The notes below the pieces were generated by a model. The model saw only the letters and a program-made list of their open reading frames with translations, made no database searches and was not told the origin of the DNA. From G958295935 sp965224235 (GTDB lineage Bacteria > Chloroflexota > Dehalococcoidia > Lucifugimonadales > Lucifugimonadaceae): a DNA stretch of 64,000 nt. Positions within the stretch are counted from its first letter, which is position 1. The number at the start of each line of letters is the position of its first letter. The DNA lies in assembly GCA_965224235.1 (NCBI GenBank), contig CBDCYP010000002.1, positions 248,001 to 312,000 on the forward strand. The letters run 5' to 3'. Positions 37,037-45,050 of the stretch are shown in pieces. Both the position numbers and the translations under genes were made by a program.

Positions 37037-37536
37037 GCGAAGTGGAACGGCAACTGCTGATCAGCGTAATCGGCCGCGGGGACGACGCCTCGGACCGCGC
37101 GACGGAACTCGCGGCTGAGGTCGGCCGGTTACTGGCCCTGCGCGGGGCAACGGTCGTGTGCGGAGGACTCGGCGGCGTCATGGAGGCCGCATGCAAGGGC
37201 GCAAAGTCCGCGGGAGGCACGACCATCGGCATTCTGCCGGGATCAGACCCTGACACCGCCAACAGGTGGGTAGACATACCGATCCCCACCGGCCTCGGTT
37301 ACGCCAGGAACACGATCGTCGTTAAGGCCGGCGCGGCGGTAATTGCCGTGTCCGGCGCCTACGGCACGCTCTCTGAAATCGGGCACAGCCTCGCCGAGGA
37401 CAAAGCCGTCGTTGGCCTCGAAACATGGGAGTTCGATCCACCTGACGGTACAAATGACGAGATAATCCGGGCCAGCAACCCCGAAGACGCTGTCGAAAAG
37501 GCCATGGCAATAGCCCTCGGCAATCAACCCCAATGA
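37033..37536 (+). CDS. TIGR00725/LOG-like SLOG-fold protein
   Basis: 167 residues with the Rossmann-like SLOG motifs VVCGGLGGVMEAACKGAK and the nucleotide-binding AVSGAYGTLSEIGHSL. Related to cytokinin-activating LOG phosphoribohydrolases and TIGR00725 proteins, though the exact substrate is not known. It overlaps rph by 4 nt, so translational coupling with the RNase is likely; some bacteria link rph, an NTP pyrophosphatase and similar nucleotide-salvage genes. Confidence 0.8.
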   Translation: MSEVERQLLISVIGRGDDASDRATELAAEVGRLLALRGATVVCGGLGGVMEAACKGAKSAGGTTIGILPGSDPDTANRWVDIPIPTGLGYARNTIVVKAGAAVIAVSGAYGTLSEIGHSLAEDKAVVGLETWEFDPPDGTNDEIIRASNPEDAVEKAMAIALGNQPQ

Positions 37537-37844
37537 ACGCTCTACCCATGCCTGTGAAAATAGACACCGCCCCCGCGTCGTTTCGCAGTGGCGGGCTTCA
37601 AGAGCATGATTCATGACGTTGAGACCACCTGAATCACGATCCATTGGATTCCGGTTTTAGACGGAATTTAGAGGGATGGTACCGTATTCCATTTTCGTCA
37701 TTCCCGCGTTCGGAGACCTTTGCGTAACCTCGACACATGTCATTCCGAGCGGAGCCGAGGAACCTATGCCATCCAGACGGCATGCCCCGCCCCTCTTACC
37801 CAGACCCCTCGGCTTCGCTCGGGGTGACATGAGCGGTACTCAGA
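37537..37844. repeat. Interspersed REP-like repeats, orientation opposite to 28.5 kb array
   Basis: GGAGACCTTTGCGTAACCTC at 37712 and CATTCCGAGCGGAGCCGAGG at 37741, then CCTCTTACCCAGACCCCTCG and GCTTCGCTCGGGGTGACATG at 37792-37831, repeat the 28.5-kb units in inverse orientation. It abuts the left end of the second IS. No gene is seen. Confidence 0.7.
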
Positions 37845-39480
37845 GGCTGTGAGTTTTTTGGGTTCTGTTGTTGTTAGGCGGCATGTTGGTGGCGGAAAGC
37901 GCCATTGGGAAGTTTCACCGGGGCGGGCGCTTGTTGAGGGAGGCAGAATTGCGGGACAGCATTGGCCGCTTTCCGGGCGAATTCACTAGGGAATCCGGAT
38001 TGACTGGTCCGGAGCTTATCGGCTGTGCCTGCTTAACCCCCGTGTCTGCCTACGCCATGAACGCCTCCCAACGCAGGAGGTTGTGGGCCACGGCGACAAG
38101 GAGCATTACGCTGGTGATTTTGGCAAGTCCCCGTACGTTGAATTGGCTCACTCCGTGAAGACGCACCTGGGCGTTCGTCCACTCGGCTACAGACGCCCGC
38201 TGCCTGTATATGGCTTTGGCCTCGCCGGTGGCCATCCGTTGACGCCACCTTGCCACGTCCGGCCCGTCCCCGTAGCGGGGATCGTAACGCTCCCGTTCGG
38301 GCTTGTTCCGGGGCAACCTCACCGGCGCATACACACTCACCCCACGTTGCTCCAGAGCGGTGATGTCCTCCCGGGTAGCGAAGCCCCCGTCCATCAGGTA
38401 GGAGTCAGGGCGCCGGCCCGTCCGCCTGACCAGTTGTTCCTCCATGGGCGCCGCTTGCCCTGCGTCCGTACCCGACGATGTGACCCCTACTCCGACGATG
38501 ATCCCGTTGGCGCTATCAGTGGCCAGTTCGATATTGCAGGCTGGCCGGAAGCCGCCATCCGGCATCTTCATCACCGTTGCCTGGGGGTCTGTGGTGGATA
38601 CCCGCGCCTTCGTAACCTTGGGACGCTGAGCCTTCGCCTTGGTGTGCTGTTGGCGTTCCTTCTTCGCTTGTGCCCGGGGCAAGTACGACAGCGCCTCCCG
38701 GACCCGTTCCTCCCGCTCTCGCGCCGCACGCTCCCGCGCCGCACGTTCACGCCGCGTCACACCGGAATCGGGACGCTCCCGCTCCTGCGCCAGCCGCTCC
38801 ACCTGCGCCCGCGCCTCCTCCATGCGCCTCTTCAATCCCTGCGCGCCGCGAAAGGACGCGGCGCCGGCGCTCGCCCTCACCCGCATCCCGTCTTGAGCCA
38901 CACGCTCCAGCAGGACCGCCCCTGCGGCCATCAGAGAACCTATGATCTGGGTCAAAAGGCCGTCCAGCGCCTCCTGGTGGGCTACCCGGAAGTCAGAGAG
39001 CATGTGATAGTTGACAGGTACGTTCCCCCTCATCCAGCGGTAGGCGTCGTGCTCTTCGCACAAACGCGCCAGCCGGCGGGCGCTCCCTATACCGTCAACC
39101 GTGGCCAGAAGCCACAACGCCAGCAGCGCTTTGGGGTCTGTCGTTGGGCGGCCTGGCCGGTTCTCCACCGCCTTGACCGGCGCATAAAAGGCCGACAGGT
39201 CCAACCTCTCCAAAAAGCTCCATATAACACGGGCCCGATGCTCTTGAGGCAACCGAGATTCCAGGTCCAATACCGCCCACTCAGGCTGATTCCGCACCGG
39301 CCGCAGCGCCCGGGCCTCACCCGGACTCGTTGGCGCAGGCGCTCGCTTCTCCTCGATGGCCGGAAGTTCAAACAGCGTCTCTTCACTCATGTGTTCACCT
39401 CGCCGATATGGCTGCCCAATATCGTTGTCCAGCAATCAGCCTCTCAATACCATAGGAGCATAAATGATTTATTCACAGGC
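37845..39480. mobile_element. Insertion sequence (IS1182/DUF772-type), about 1.6 kb, intact transposase
   Basis: Approximate ends: GGCTGTGAGTTTTTTG at 37845 and the inverse of GCCTGTGAATAAATC ending at 39480, an imperfect inverted repeat. Flanks belong to one composite repeat: the left flank holds the GGGGTGACATGAGC end, the right flank GTTCAGGGTGACAAGG, and at 28.5 kb these two sequences are adjacent. Confidence 0.65.
38050..39390 (-). CDS. Transposase, IS1182-like (DUF772/DDE)
   Basis: 446 residues from ATG 39390 (GAGGTG five nucleotides upstream). N-terminal DUF772-type region (RVIWSFLERLDLSAFYAPVK, TTDPKALLALWLLATVDGI), a long charged helical insertion (MEEARAQVERLAQERERP, AQAKKERQQHTKAKAQRP), then the DDE core with VAQDGMRVRASAG, NIELATDSANGIIVG, SYLMDGGFATREDI and a C-terminal EWTNAQVRLHGVSQF. 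Complete, with no disrupting stop; likely functional. Confidence 0.85.
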   Translation of the reverse strand: MSEETLFELPAIEEKRAPAPTSPGEARALRPVRNQPEWAVLDLESRLPQEHRARVIWSFLERLDLSAFYAPVKAVENRPGRPTTDPKALLALWLLATVDGIGSARRLARLCEEHDAYRWMRGNVPVNYHMLSDFRVAHQEALDGLLTQIIGSLMAAGAVLLERVAQDGMRVRASAGAASFRGAQGLKRRMEEARAQVERLAQERERPDSGVTRRERAARERAAREREERVREALSYLPRAQAKKERQQHTKAKAQRPKVTKARVSTTDPQATVMKMPDGGFRPACNIELATDSANGIIVGVGVTSSGTDAGQAAPMEEQLVRRTGRRPDSYLMDGGFATREDITALEQRGVSVYAPVRLPRNKPERERYDPRYGDGPDVARWRQRMATGEAKAIYRQRASVAEWTNAQVRLHGVSQFNVRGLAKITSVMLLVAVAHNLLRWEAFMA

Positions 39481-39713
39481 GTTCAGGGTGACAAGGAGTG
39501 AGGAATCACTGGTCGGGGAGCTAGTTATGCAAAGGTCTCTGAAAACGGGAATCTATTCCCTGACCGCGTAGTGCGAAACTAAGCAGGCGCTTTGTGAAAC
39601 ATGCTCTTCAAACCCGCCTCCCCAGCGGCAGCAAGTCGGCGCCCCATTTTCACCCCCTCATGCGGCCTTCACAAGGCCATAGTGATTCCGCGGTATGAGA
39701 CTGTGAAATCTCC
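39391..39713. other. Gap: repeat flank and solitary IS end
   Basis: 39484-39545 is the inverse of the 28490-28550 repeat flank. TGAAACATGCTCTTCAAACC near 39595 closely matches the right end plus flank of the first IS (TGAAACAGGCTCTTCAAACC at 35328), so it is probably a relic of another insertion. The stretch up to the enolase ATG holds no gene. Confidence 0.55.
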
Positions 39714-41012
39714 ATGACCAAAATCGAAGCCGTGCTGGCAAGCGAAATCCTGGATTCGCGCGGCAATCCAACCTTGCACGCAGCGGTTGTGCTCGAAGGC
39801 GGAGCGAAAGGCCAGGCGTCCGTACCGTCCGGGGCAAGCACCGGCTCGCGGGAAGCCGTCGAGTTACGCGACGGCGACGCACGCCGTTACGGGGGCAAAG
39901 GCGTACTAAAAGCCGTAGCCAACGTACGCGGCGAACTCTCACACGCCGTCCGGGGACTTGATGCCGATGATCAGTCGGCAGTAGATCGCGCCATGCTCGA
40001 CGTGGACGGTACCCCGAACAAGGCCCGGCTAGGCGCCAACGCGCTGCTGGCCGTATCCCTCGCCGTCCTTCGCGCCTCGGCGGCAGGTATGCAAATCGAG
40101 GTTCACGAACGAATCAGGGAACTGTCAGGCGTAGAGGGACCCCCAGAACTGCCTGTCCCGATGTTCAACGTCCTGAACGGCGGCGCACACGCATCCGGCT
40201 CGACGGATTTCCAGGAATTCATGGTTGTGCCGGTCGGGTTCAAGTCGTTCTCGGAGGCTCTTAGAGCGGGAAGCGAGATATATCGATCCCTGAAATCGAC
40301 GCTAGAGAAATATGGAATGCCGACCAACGTTGGTGATGAGGGCGGATTCGCCCCGCCGGGCCTGACAAATCGGATGGCCCTCGAATACATCACGCGAGCC
40401 ATCGAATCGGCCGGTTGCGCGCCGGGCAGCGATGTTTTCATCGCGCTCGACCCTGCGGCCACCGAATTCTATGAACCCGACACGGGCCTATACGATCTGA
40501 AGCGGCAGCGCAGCAGACTCACAACCGGCGAAATGATCAATGAATACGCGACACTTTCCCGTGAATTCCCGATCTACTCCATCGAAGACGGCCTGGCAGA
40601 GGATGACTGGCCCGGCTGGACGGCCCTCACGGCGAAGCTGGGGAACGTCGTCCAGCTGGTTGGCGATGATCTGCTCGTAACCCAACCCGAATTCCTTGAG
40701 CGGGCAATCGAACAAAAGGCGGCTAACGCCATCCTGATCAAACCGAATCAGGTTGGGACCGTGAGCGAAACTCTGGAGACTATATCGATAGCGCAGAAAT
40801 CCGGCTTCAACACGGTGATCAGCCACCGCTCAGGCGAAACCGAAGACACGACGATCGCCGACCTGGCCGTCGGCACGAACGCAGGCCAGATAAAGGCCGG
40901 GGCGCCTGCGCGCGGCGAACGCGTGGCGAAGTACAACCGGCTGCTCCACATAGAATCGGAACTGGGGGGCCGCGCCCTTTTCGCCGGAAGACGCGTGCTA
41001 CCCGGCACATAA
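39714..41012 (+). CDS. eno: Enolase
   Basis: 432 residues, normal length. Dehydrates 2-phosphoglycerate to phosphoenolpyruvate. N-terminal ILDSRGNPTL, loop PSGASTGSREAVELRDGD, catalytic Glu in NVGDEGGFAPPG, Mg ligands in FIALDPAATEFYEP, YSIEDGLAEDDW and QLVGDDLLVTQP, catalytic Lys in ILIKPNQVGTVSET, and the ISHRSGETEDTTIADLAVG signature. Followed by gap on the same strand. Confidence 0.97.
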   Translation: MTKIEAVLASEILDSRGNPTLHAAVVLEGGAKGQASVPSGASTGSREAVELRDGDARRYGGKGVLKAVANVRGELSHAVRGLDADDQSAVDRAMLDVDGTPNKARLGANALLAVSLAVLRASAAGMQIEVHERIRELSGVEGPPELPVPMFNVLNGGAHASGSTDFQEFMVVPVGFKSFSEALRAGSEIYRSLKSTLEKYGMPTNVGDEGGFAPPGLTNRMALEYITRAIESAGCAPGSDVFIALDPAATEFYEPDTGLYDLKRQRSRLTTGEMINEYATLSREFPIYSIEDGLAEDDWPGWTALTAKLGNVVQLVGDDLLVTQPEFLERAIEQKAANAILIKPNQVGTVSETLETISIAQKSGFNTVISHRSGETEDTTIADLAVGTNAGQIKAGAPARGERVAKYNRLLHIESELGGRALFAGRRVLPGT

Positions 41013-41102
41013 CCTGCCCCGACGGACGGCGCGGGTTGATCAAACGACCGATAACATTGGTTCGCAATGCAGACACGCTGGACTTAGGGGGAAGACGGTT
41101 AC

Positions 41103-42122
41103 ATGGATGGCAAGACCAAAGTAGGGATAAACGGCTTCGGGCGCATCGGGCGCCAGGTTTTCAGAACCATTTCCGAACGCCACCCCGACACCCTTGAGGT
41201 TGTGGCGATCAACGATCTTACAGACGCCGCCACGAACGCACACCTCTTCAAGTACGACAGCACGTACGGCGTCTACCCGGGCGACGTTGCGCCAATGGGC
41301 GCCGACCTCAAGATCGACGGACGGACGGTCAGGGTCTTTTCAGAGCGTAATCCTGCAGACCTGCAATGGGCCGGGGAAGGCGTCGAAATCGTCATCGAGT
41401 CCACCGGAATATTCACCGACGCCGACAAGGCCGCCGGCCACCTTCAGGGCGGCGCAAAGAAAGTCATCATCTCGGCGCCAGCTAAAGGCGAAGACATAAC
41501 GCTCGTGCTCGGAGTCAATGAGGATCAATACGACCCCGCGGCGCACAACGTGGTGTCGAACGCCTCTTGCACCACCAACTGCGTCGCTCCGATGGCAAAG
41601 GTGCTTAACGACACTTTCGGCATCGAGCGTGCCTTGATGTCGACTATCCACGCCTACACTAACGACCAGAGCATCCTGGACCAGGTCCACAGCGACCTGA
41701 GGCGGTCGAGGGCGGCTGCGAACAGCATTATTCCAACTACAACCGGCGCTGCCAAGGCGGTAACCCTGGTCATTCCGGATCTGGCAGGGCGAATTGACGG
41801 CATGGCGTACCGCGTGCCGGTCATAACCGGATCCGTGACCGACCTCACCGCAGCAGTGAGAGCGCCCGCATCTGTCGACGACGTTAACGACGCCTTCAGA
41901 TCGGCTTCCGACGGCGCCATGAAGGGCATTCTCGGTTACTCCGATGAGCCACTTGTGTCCGTCGACTACATCGGCAACCCCAATAGCTGCACTATCGACG
42001 GTCTCTCGACCGCCCTGACCGGAGACAGATTTGTGAAGATCGTCGGCTGGTACGACAACGAATGGGGCTATTCGAGCCGTACCGCAGACCTTGCGAATTT
42101 CATAGCCGCCAAGGGCGTTTAA
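41103..42122 (+). CDS. gap: Glyceraldehyde-3-phosphate dehydrogenase, type I
   Basis: 339 residues. NAD-binding motif VGINGFGRIGRQVFR, catalytic Cys in SNASCTTNCVAPMAKVL (about residue 155), the His region STIHAYTNDQ, and the substrate-binding IIPTTTGAAKAV. The Asp at the end of strand 2 (AINDLTDA) favours NAD over NADP. Linkage to enolase suggests a glycolytic gene pair. Confidence 0.97.
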   Translation: MDGKTKVGINGFGRIGRQVFRTISERHPDTLEVVAINDLTDAATNAHLFKYDSTYGVYPGDVAPMGADLKIDGRTVRVFSERNPADLQWAGEGVEIVIESTGIFTDADKAAGHLQGGAKKVIISAPAKGEDITLVLGVNEDQYDPAAHNVVSNASCTTNCVAPMAKVLNDTFGIERALMSTIHAYTNDQSILDQVHSDLRRSRAAANSIIPTTTGAAKAVTLVIPDLAGRIDGMAYRVPVITGSVTDLTAAVRAPASVDDVNDAFRSASDGAMKGILGYSDEPLVSVDYIGNPNSCTIDGLSTALTGDRFVKIVGWYDNEWGYSSRTADLANFIAAKGV

Positions 42123-42275
42123 CGGCTGAAGTCCAGGCCCCCGTGGCTGGCCCGTGCGGGCCTATCCGTCGTTAAGTACGGGGGCGCGGTTGGCAATAAG
42201 TGCGGCCGATTACGGACGGGTCGGCAGATTGTCCACCGCAGGGTGGCGAATACCATCACGCGTGGGCGTATGGCG

Positions 42276-42281
42276 TATAAT
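42276..42281 (+). promoter_or_regulatory. Candidate -10 element (TATAAT) upstream of pdxS
   Basis: A perfect TATAAT lies 116 nt before the pdxS ATG in a GC-rich gap. The -35 side is weak (CCATCA at 17-bp spacing), so only the -10 is convincing. Confidence 0.35.
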
Positions 42282-42396
42282 GTGAGCCAGTTGCGCTATC
42301 TCGTGCGCAAAGTCGTAACGCGGGTTCGGTGCCGCGGGTACGGCTCCCGGAGCAAGAAGATACGGGAAGGCGCAAAAAGCCGACAGGAGACAGGAA

Positions 42397-43389
42397 ATGA
42401 CGACCACCCCGGGTCAGGAAACTATTACGTCCACAAATGGCAAGGCTGATTCACAGGATTTCAAGGCGGGGCAGGTTCATGCCCGCGTGTGGAGTGAAGG
42501 CGAAAAGCCGCAAGTCGGAAACTGGACCGTAAAGGGCGGCCTCGCACAGATGCTCAAGGGCGGCGTCATCATGGATGTCGTGACCGCCGAGCACGCAAAA
42601 ATCGCTGAAGACGCCGGCGCAGTCGCCGTGATGGCCCTCGAACGCGTGCCGGCAGACATTCGCAGGGACGGCGGTGTCGCACGCATGTCAGACCCTGATC
42701 TCATCAGGGGCATCATCGACACGGTTACCATTCCCGTAATGGCAAAGTGCCGAATTGGCCATTTCGTAGAAGCGCAGATTCTCGAATCCCTGGGCGTTGA
42801 CTACGCCGACGAGTCCGAGGTGCTGACGCCGGCGGACTTGGACAATCACATAAACAAGTGGGATTTCGCCATGCCGTTTGTGTGCGGCTGCCGTGATCTG
42901 GGCGAGGCTCTCCGGCGAATCGGAGAGGGCGCGGCGATGATCCGCACCAAGGGCGAAGCGGGCACCGGAGACGTCGTTCAGGCCGTCAAACACGGTCGCA
43001 CGGTTTTGGGCCAGATTCGCAAACTCGCCTCCATGGACGACGGCGAACTCATGGCAGAAGCCAAGAAACTGGGCGCGCCTTACGAGCTGGTCGTCGAGGT
43101 TGCAAGGACCGGAAAGTTGCCTGTCGTCAATTTCGCGGCTGGTGGAGTAGCCACCCCTGCGGATGCGGCTCTGCTGATGCAGATCGGCGTGGACGGAATC
43201 TTCGTCGGCTCCGGAATCTTCAAGTCCACCGAACCTGCAAAACGGGCCGACGCCATCGTGCAGGCCACGACGCACTACCAGGACCCCGACGTGCTAGCCA
43301 ACGTTTCGGCAGGCCTGGGTGAGCCGATGAGCGGCATCGATACGTCGAGTCTGGCCGAAGAGGCCCGGCTTGAAACCCGGGGGTGGTAG
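42397..43389 (+). CDS. pdxS: Pyridoxal 5'-phosphate synthase, lyase subunit PdxS
   Basis: 330 residues, with an N-terminal extension of roughly 25 beyond the usual start. Makes PLP from ribose 5-phosphate, glyceraldehyde 3-phosphate and ammonia from PdxT. Conserved GGVIMDVVTAEHAKIAEDAG, the two active-site lysines in TIPVMAKCRIGHF and MIRTKGEAGTGDV, and the barrel end GVDGIFVGSGIFKS. AGGAGAC precedes ATG 42397. Overlaps pdxT by 7 nt. Confidence 0.97.
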   Translation: MTTTPGQETITSTNGKADSQDFKAGQVHARVWSEGEKPQVGNWTVKGGLAQMLKGGVIMDVVTAEHAKIAEDAGAVAVMALERVPADIRRDGGVARMSDPDLIRGIIDTVTIPVMAKCRIGHFVEAQILESLGVDYADESEVLTPADLDNHINKWDFAMPFVCGCRDLGEALRRIGEGAAMIRTKGEAGTGDVVQAVKHGRTVLGQIRKLASMDDGELMAEAKKLGAPYELVVEVARTGKLPVVNFAAGGVATPADAALLMQIGVDGIFVGSGIFKSTEPAKRADAIVQATTHYQDPDVLANVSAGLGEPMSGIDTSSLAEEARLETRGW

Positions 43390-44009
43390 CCGCAGTCGCC
43401 GCTGAAACCTCGCTTTACTGGAAGGAAATCCGGCAAACGAAGATCGGCGTCCTCGCCCTCCAGGGTGATTTTCAGGAACACGCCGCGATGCTCGCCAGCA
43501 TGGGCGTCGCGGCGCTGGAGGTGCGCCTTCCCGCGCATCTGGAGGGTCTGGACGGCCTGATAATTCCCGGCGGGGAGAGTACGACCATCACAAAATTGAT
43601 GGACCGCTGGGGATTCCGTACTGCACTGCCCCGGGCTGTCTCGGACGGCCTGGCGGTTTGGGGCACCTGCGCCGGCATGATCGTCCTCGCGAAGCGGCTC
43701 CTTGATCCATATCCCGAACCGCTCGGCCTGCTGGACGTGACCGCGTCACGAAACTGGTTCGGTCGTCAGGTCGACAGCTTCGAGGCGGACTTTGAAATAG
43801 CAGGCCTGAGCGGCGGACCGTTCCGCGCAATATTCATCAGGGCGCCTGTCATCGAGGAGGCCGGAAATTCGGTCGAGGTACTCGCGGCGCTTCCGGACGG
43901 GCATCCGGTGGCGGTCCGGCAAGGAAACCTGCTGGCCACGTCGTTTCACCCGGAGCTCACCGACGACGACCGGGTTCACCGAATGTTCGTCAACATGGCG
44001 GCAAGCTGA
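43383..44009 (+). CDS. pdxT: Pyridoxal 5'-phosphate synthase, glutaminase subunit PdxT
   Basis: 208 residues; GTG start overlapping pdxS by seven nucleotides. Class I-type glutamine amidotransferase with nucleophile in VWGTCAGMIVL and the His-Glu pair in TSFHPELTDD; PGGESTT forms the oxyanion region. The N-terminal 19 residues before KIGVLALQGDF are not conserved, so a shorter start is possible, but no better start codon is present. Confidence 0.95.
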   Translation: MVAAVAAETSLYWKEIRQTKIGVLALQGDFQEHAAMLASMGVAALEVRLPAHLEGLDGLIIPGGESTTITKLMDRWGFRTALPRAVSDGLAVWGTCAGMIVLAKRLLDPYPEPLGLLDVTASRNWFGRQVDSFEADFEIAGLSGGPFRAIFIRAPVIEEAGNSVEVLAALPDGHPVAVRQGNLLATSFHPELTDDDRVHRMFVNMAAS

Positions 44010-44093
44010 CCGGAAGAGACCCGAAATGGAGCTTCCGGCATGGCGGCCGCGGAGACCAGAGGATAGATCGGAGCGACCAGCGGTCAAGGCTGC

Positions 44094-45029
44094 ATGATTC
44101 GACACCTGCACCCTATCGATTCGCCTGCGTTGGTGCCATTCAAACTGGCGGCGGGCAAGGCCCGCGCGTATCCGCTGCCCCTCGTTATGCTGGGCGACGC
44201 CGGGTCGTTTCCATTGGTCAAATACGCCGGAGTCGCTATGTCGCCCAGGGGCTGGCGGAGCTGCTGGGTGCAGACGCATCGAACTAAAATCCAGGTCCTG
44301 ATGAGAGCAGAACAACGGTCGGGGAACCTGGCCTGGGAGGTGCGCGACCTATACGTGCACGAGAAGTTCGGCAGCGCCGCGTCGGAAGCGCTCGAACATC
44401 TCGCCGGTCCGGCGGCGAAATCCGGCGCTCGCAGGGTGTTCCTGCGCATGTCGTCCGACGACTGGCTGACCGGCGAGGCCCGGAAAGCGGGATTCGTTCC
44501 CGTCGACTCCGAAACCCTCTACAGTGTGGAGTCGGCGTCCGCGGCATCTGGAAGGCTGGCCGTTCCTGACGGCGAGATTCGATTGAGGGTCCGATCCGAA
44601 GCCGACGACGCCCCTTTATTTCGCCTCTACTGCGCGACGACACCCGTGAACATACGACTGCGAACCTCACAGACCGTTCCCGAATGGCGGGATTCCATCG
44701 AAAAGCCCGGACGGGAGGCGAAGGAGTGGGTCGCCGTAGACAGTTCCGGGAGCGTCGGTGGCTGGCTTCGTACCGCAAACACCCGCGCAGGCCGTTTCTT
44801 TGATACGACGTGGTCCAGCGAATACCCCAACGCCATGCAACGCATGCTGTCGGCCGCTATGGATACGGAAAACGGGCCGGTATCGACCCTGCTCCCGTCC
44901 CGCAAAAAAGAAATGGCTGAACTGCTCGTCGAGATCGGTTTCCGTCCACTGCGGACCTACACGGTTATGGTTAAGACACTTGCGGTGCGCGTGCCGGAAC
45001 CGCGTCGAGTTGCGGCTGCAGTCGGCTAG
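44094..45029 (+). CDS. GNAT-like acetyltransferase family protein, function unknown
   Basis: 311 residues with two GNAT-fold-like halves: VRDLYVHEKFGSAASEALEHL with GARRVFLRMSSDDWLTGEAR and a KAGFVPVDSETLYSV close, then RLRVRSEADDAPLFRLYCAT followed by a second strand set. The acetyl-CoA loop is not well conserved, so enzymatic activity is doubtful. It precedes the R3H-type ATPase gene by about 18 nt and the two are probably co-transcribed. Confidence 0.65.
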   Translation: MIRHLHPIDSPALVPFKLAAGKARAYPLPLVMLGDAGSFPLVKYAGVAMSPRGWRSCWVQTHRTKIQVLMRAEQRSGNLAWEVRDLYVHEKFGSAASEALEHLAGPAAKSGARRVFLRMSSDDWLTGEARKAGFVPVDSETLYSVESASAASGRLAVPDGEIRLRVRSEADDAPLFRLYCATTPVNIRLRTSQTVPEWRDSIEKPGREAKEWVAVDSSGSVGGWLRTANTRAGRFFDTTWSSEYPNAMQRMLSAAMDTENGPVSTLLPSRKKEMAELLVEIGFRPLRTYTVMVKTLAVRVPEPRRVAAAVG

Positions 45030-45034
45030 TACCT

Positions 45035-45050
45035 AGGAGGAAGCACGATA
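45035..45050 (+). promoter_or_regulatory. Perfect Shine-Dalgarno leading to an AUA codon (R3H-type ATPase)
   Basis: AGGAGG at 45035-45040, a 7-nt spacer and ATA at 45048-45050: the same arrangement and spacing as at ccmF. Confidence 0.5.

Noticed and set aside
38083..39501. 472-codon plus-strand ORF over the second IS.
   Set aside because: Arg/Pro/His-rich translation opposite an intact transposase; a GC-rich shadow frame.
42144..42160. Rho-independent terminator after gap.
   Set aside because: GGCCCG/CGGGCC could pair, but the loop would be only two bases and no T-run follows.
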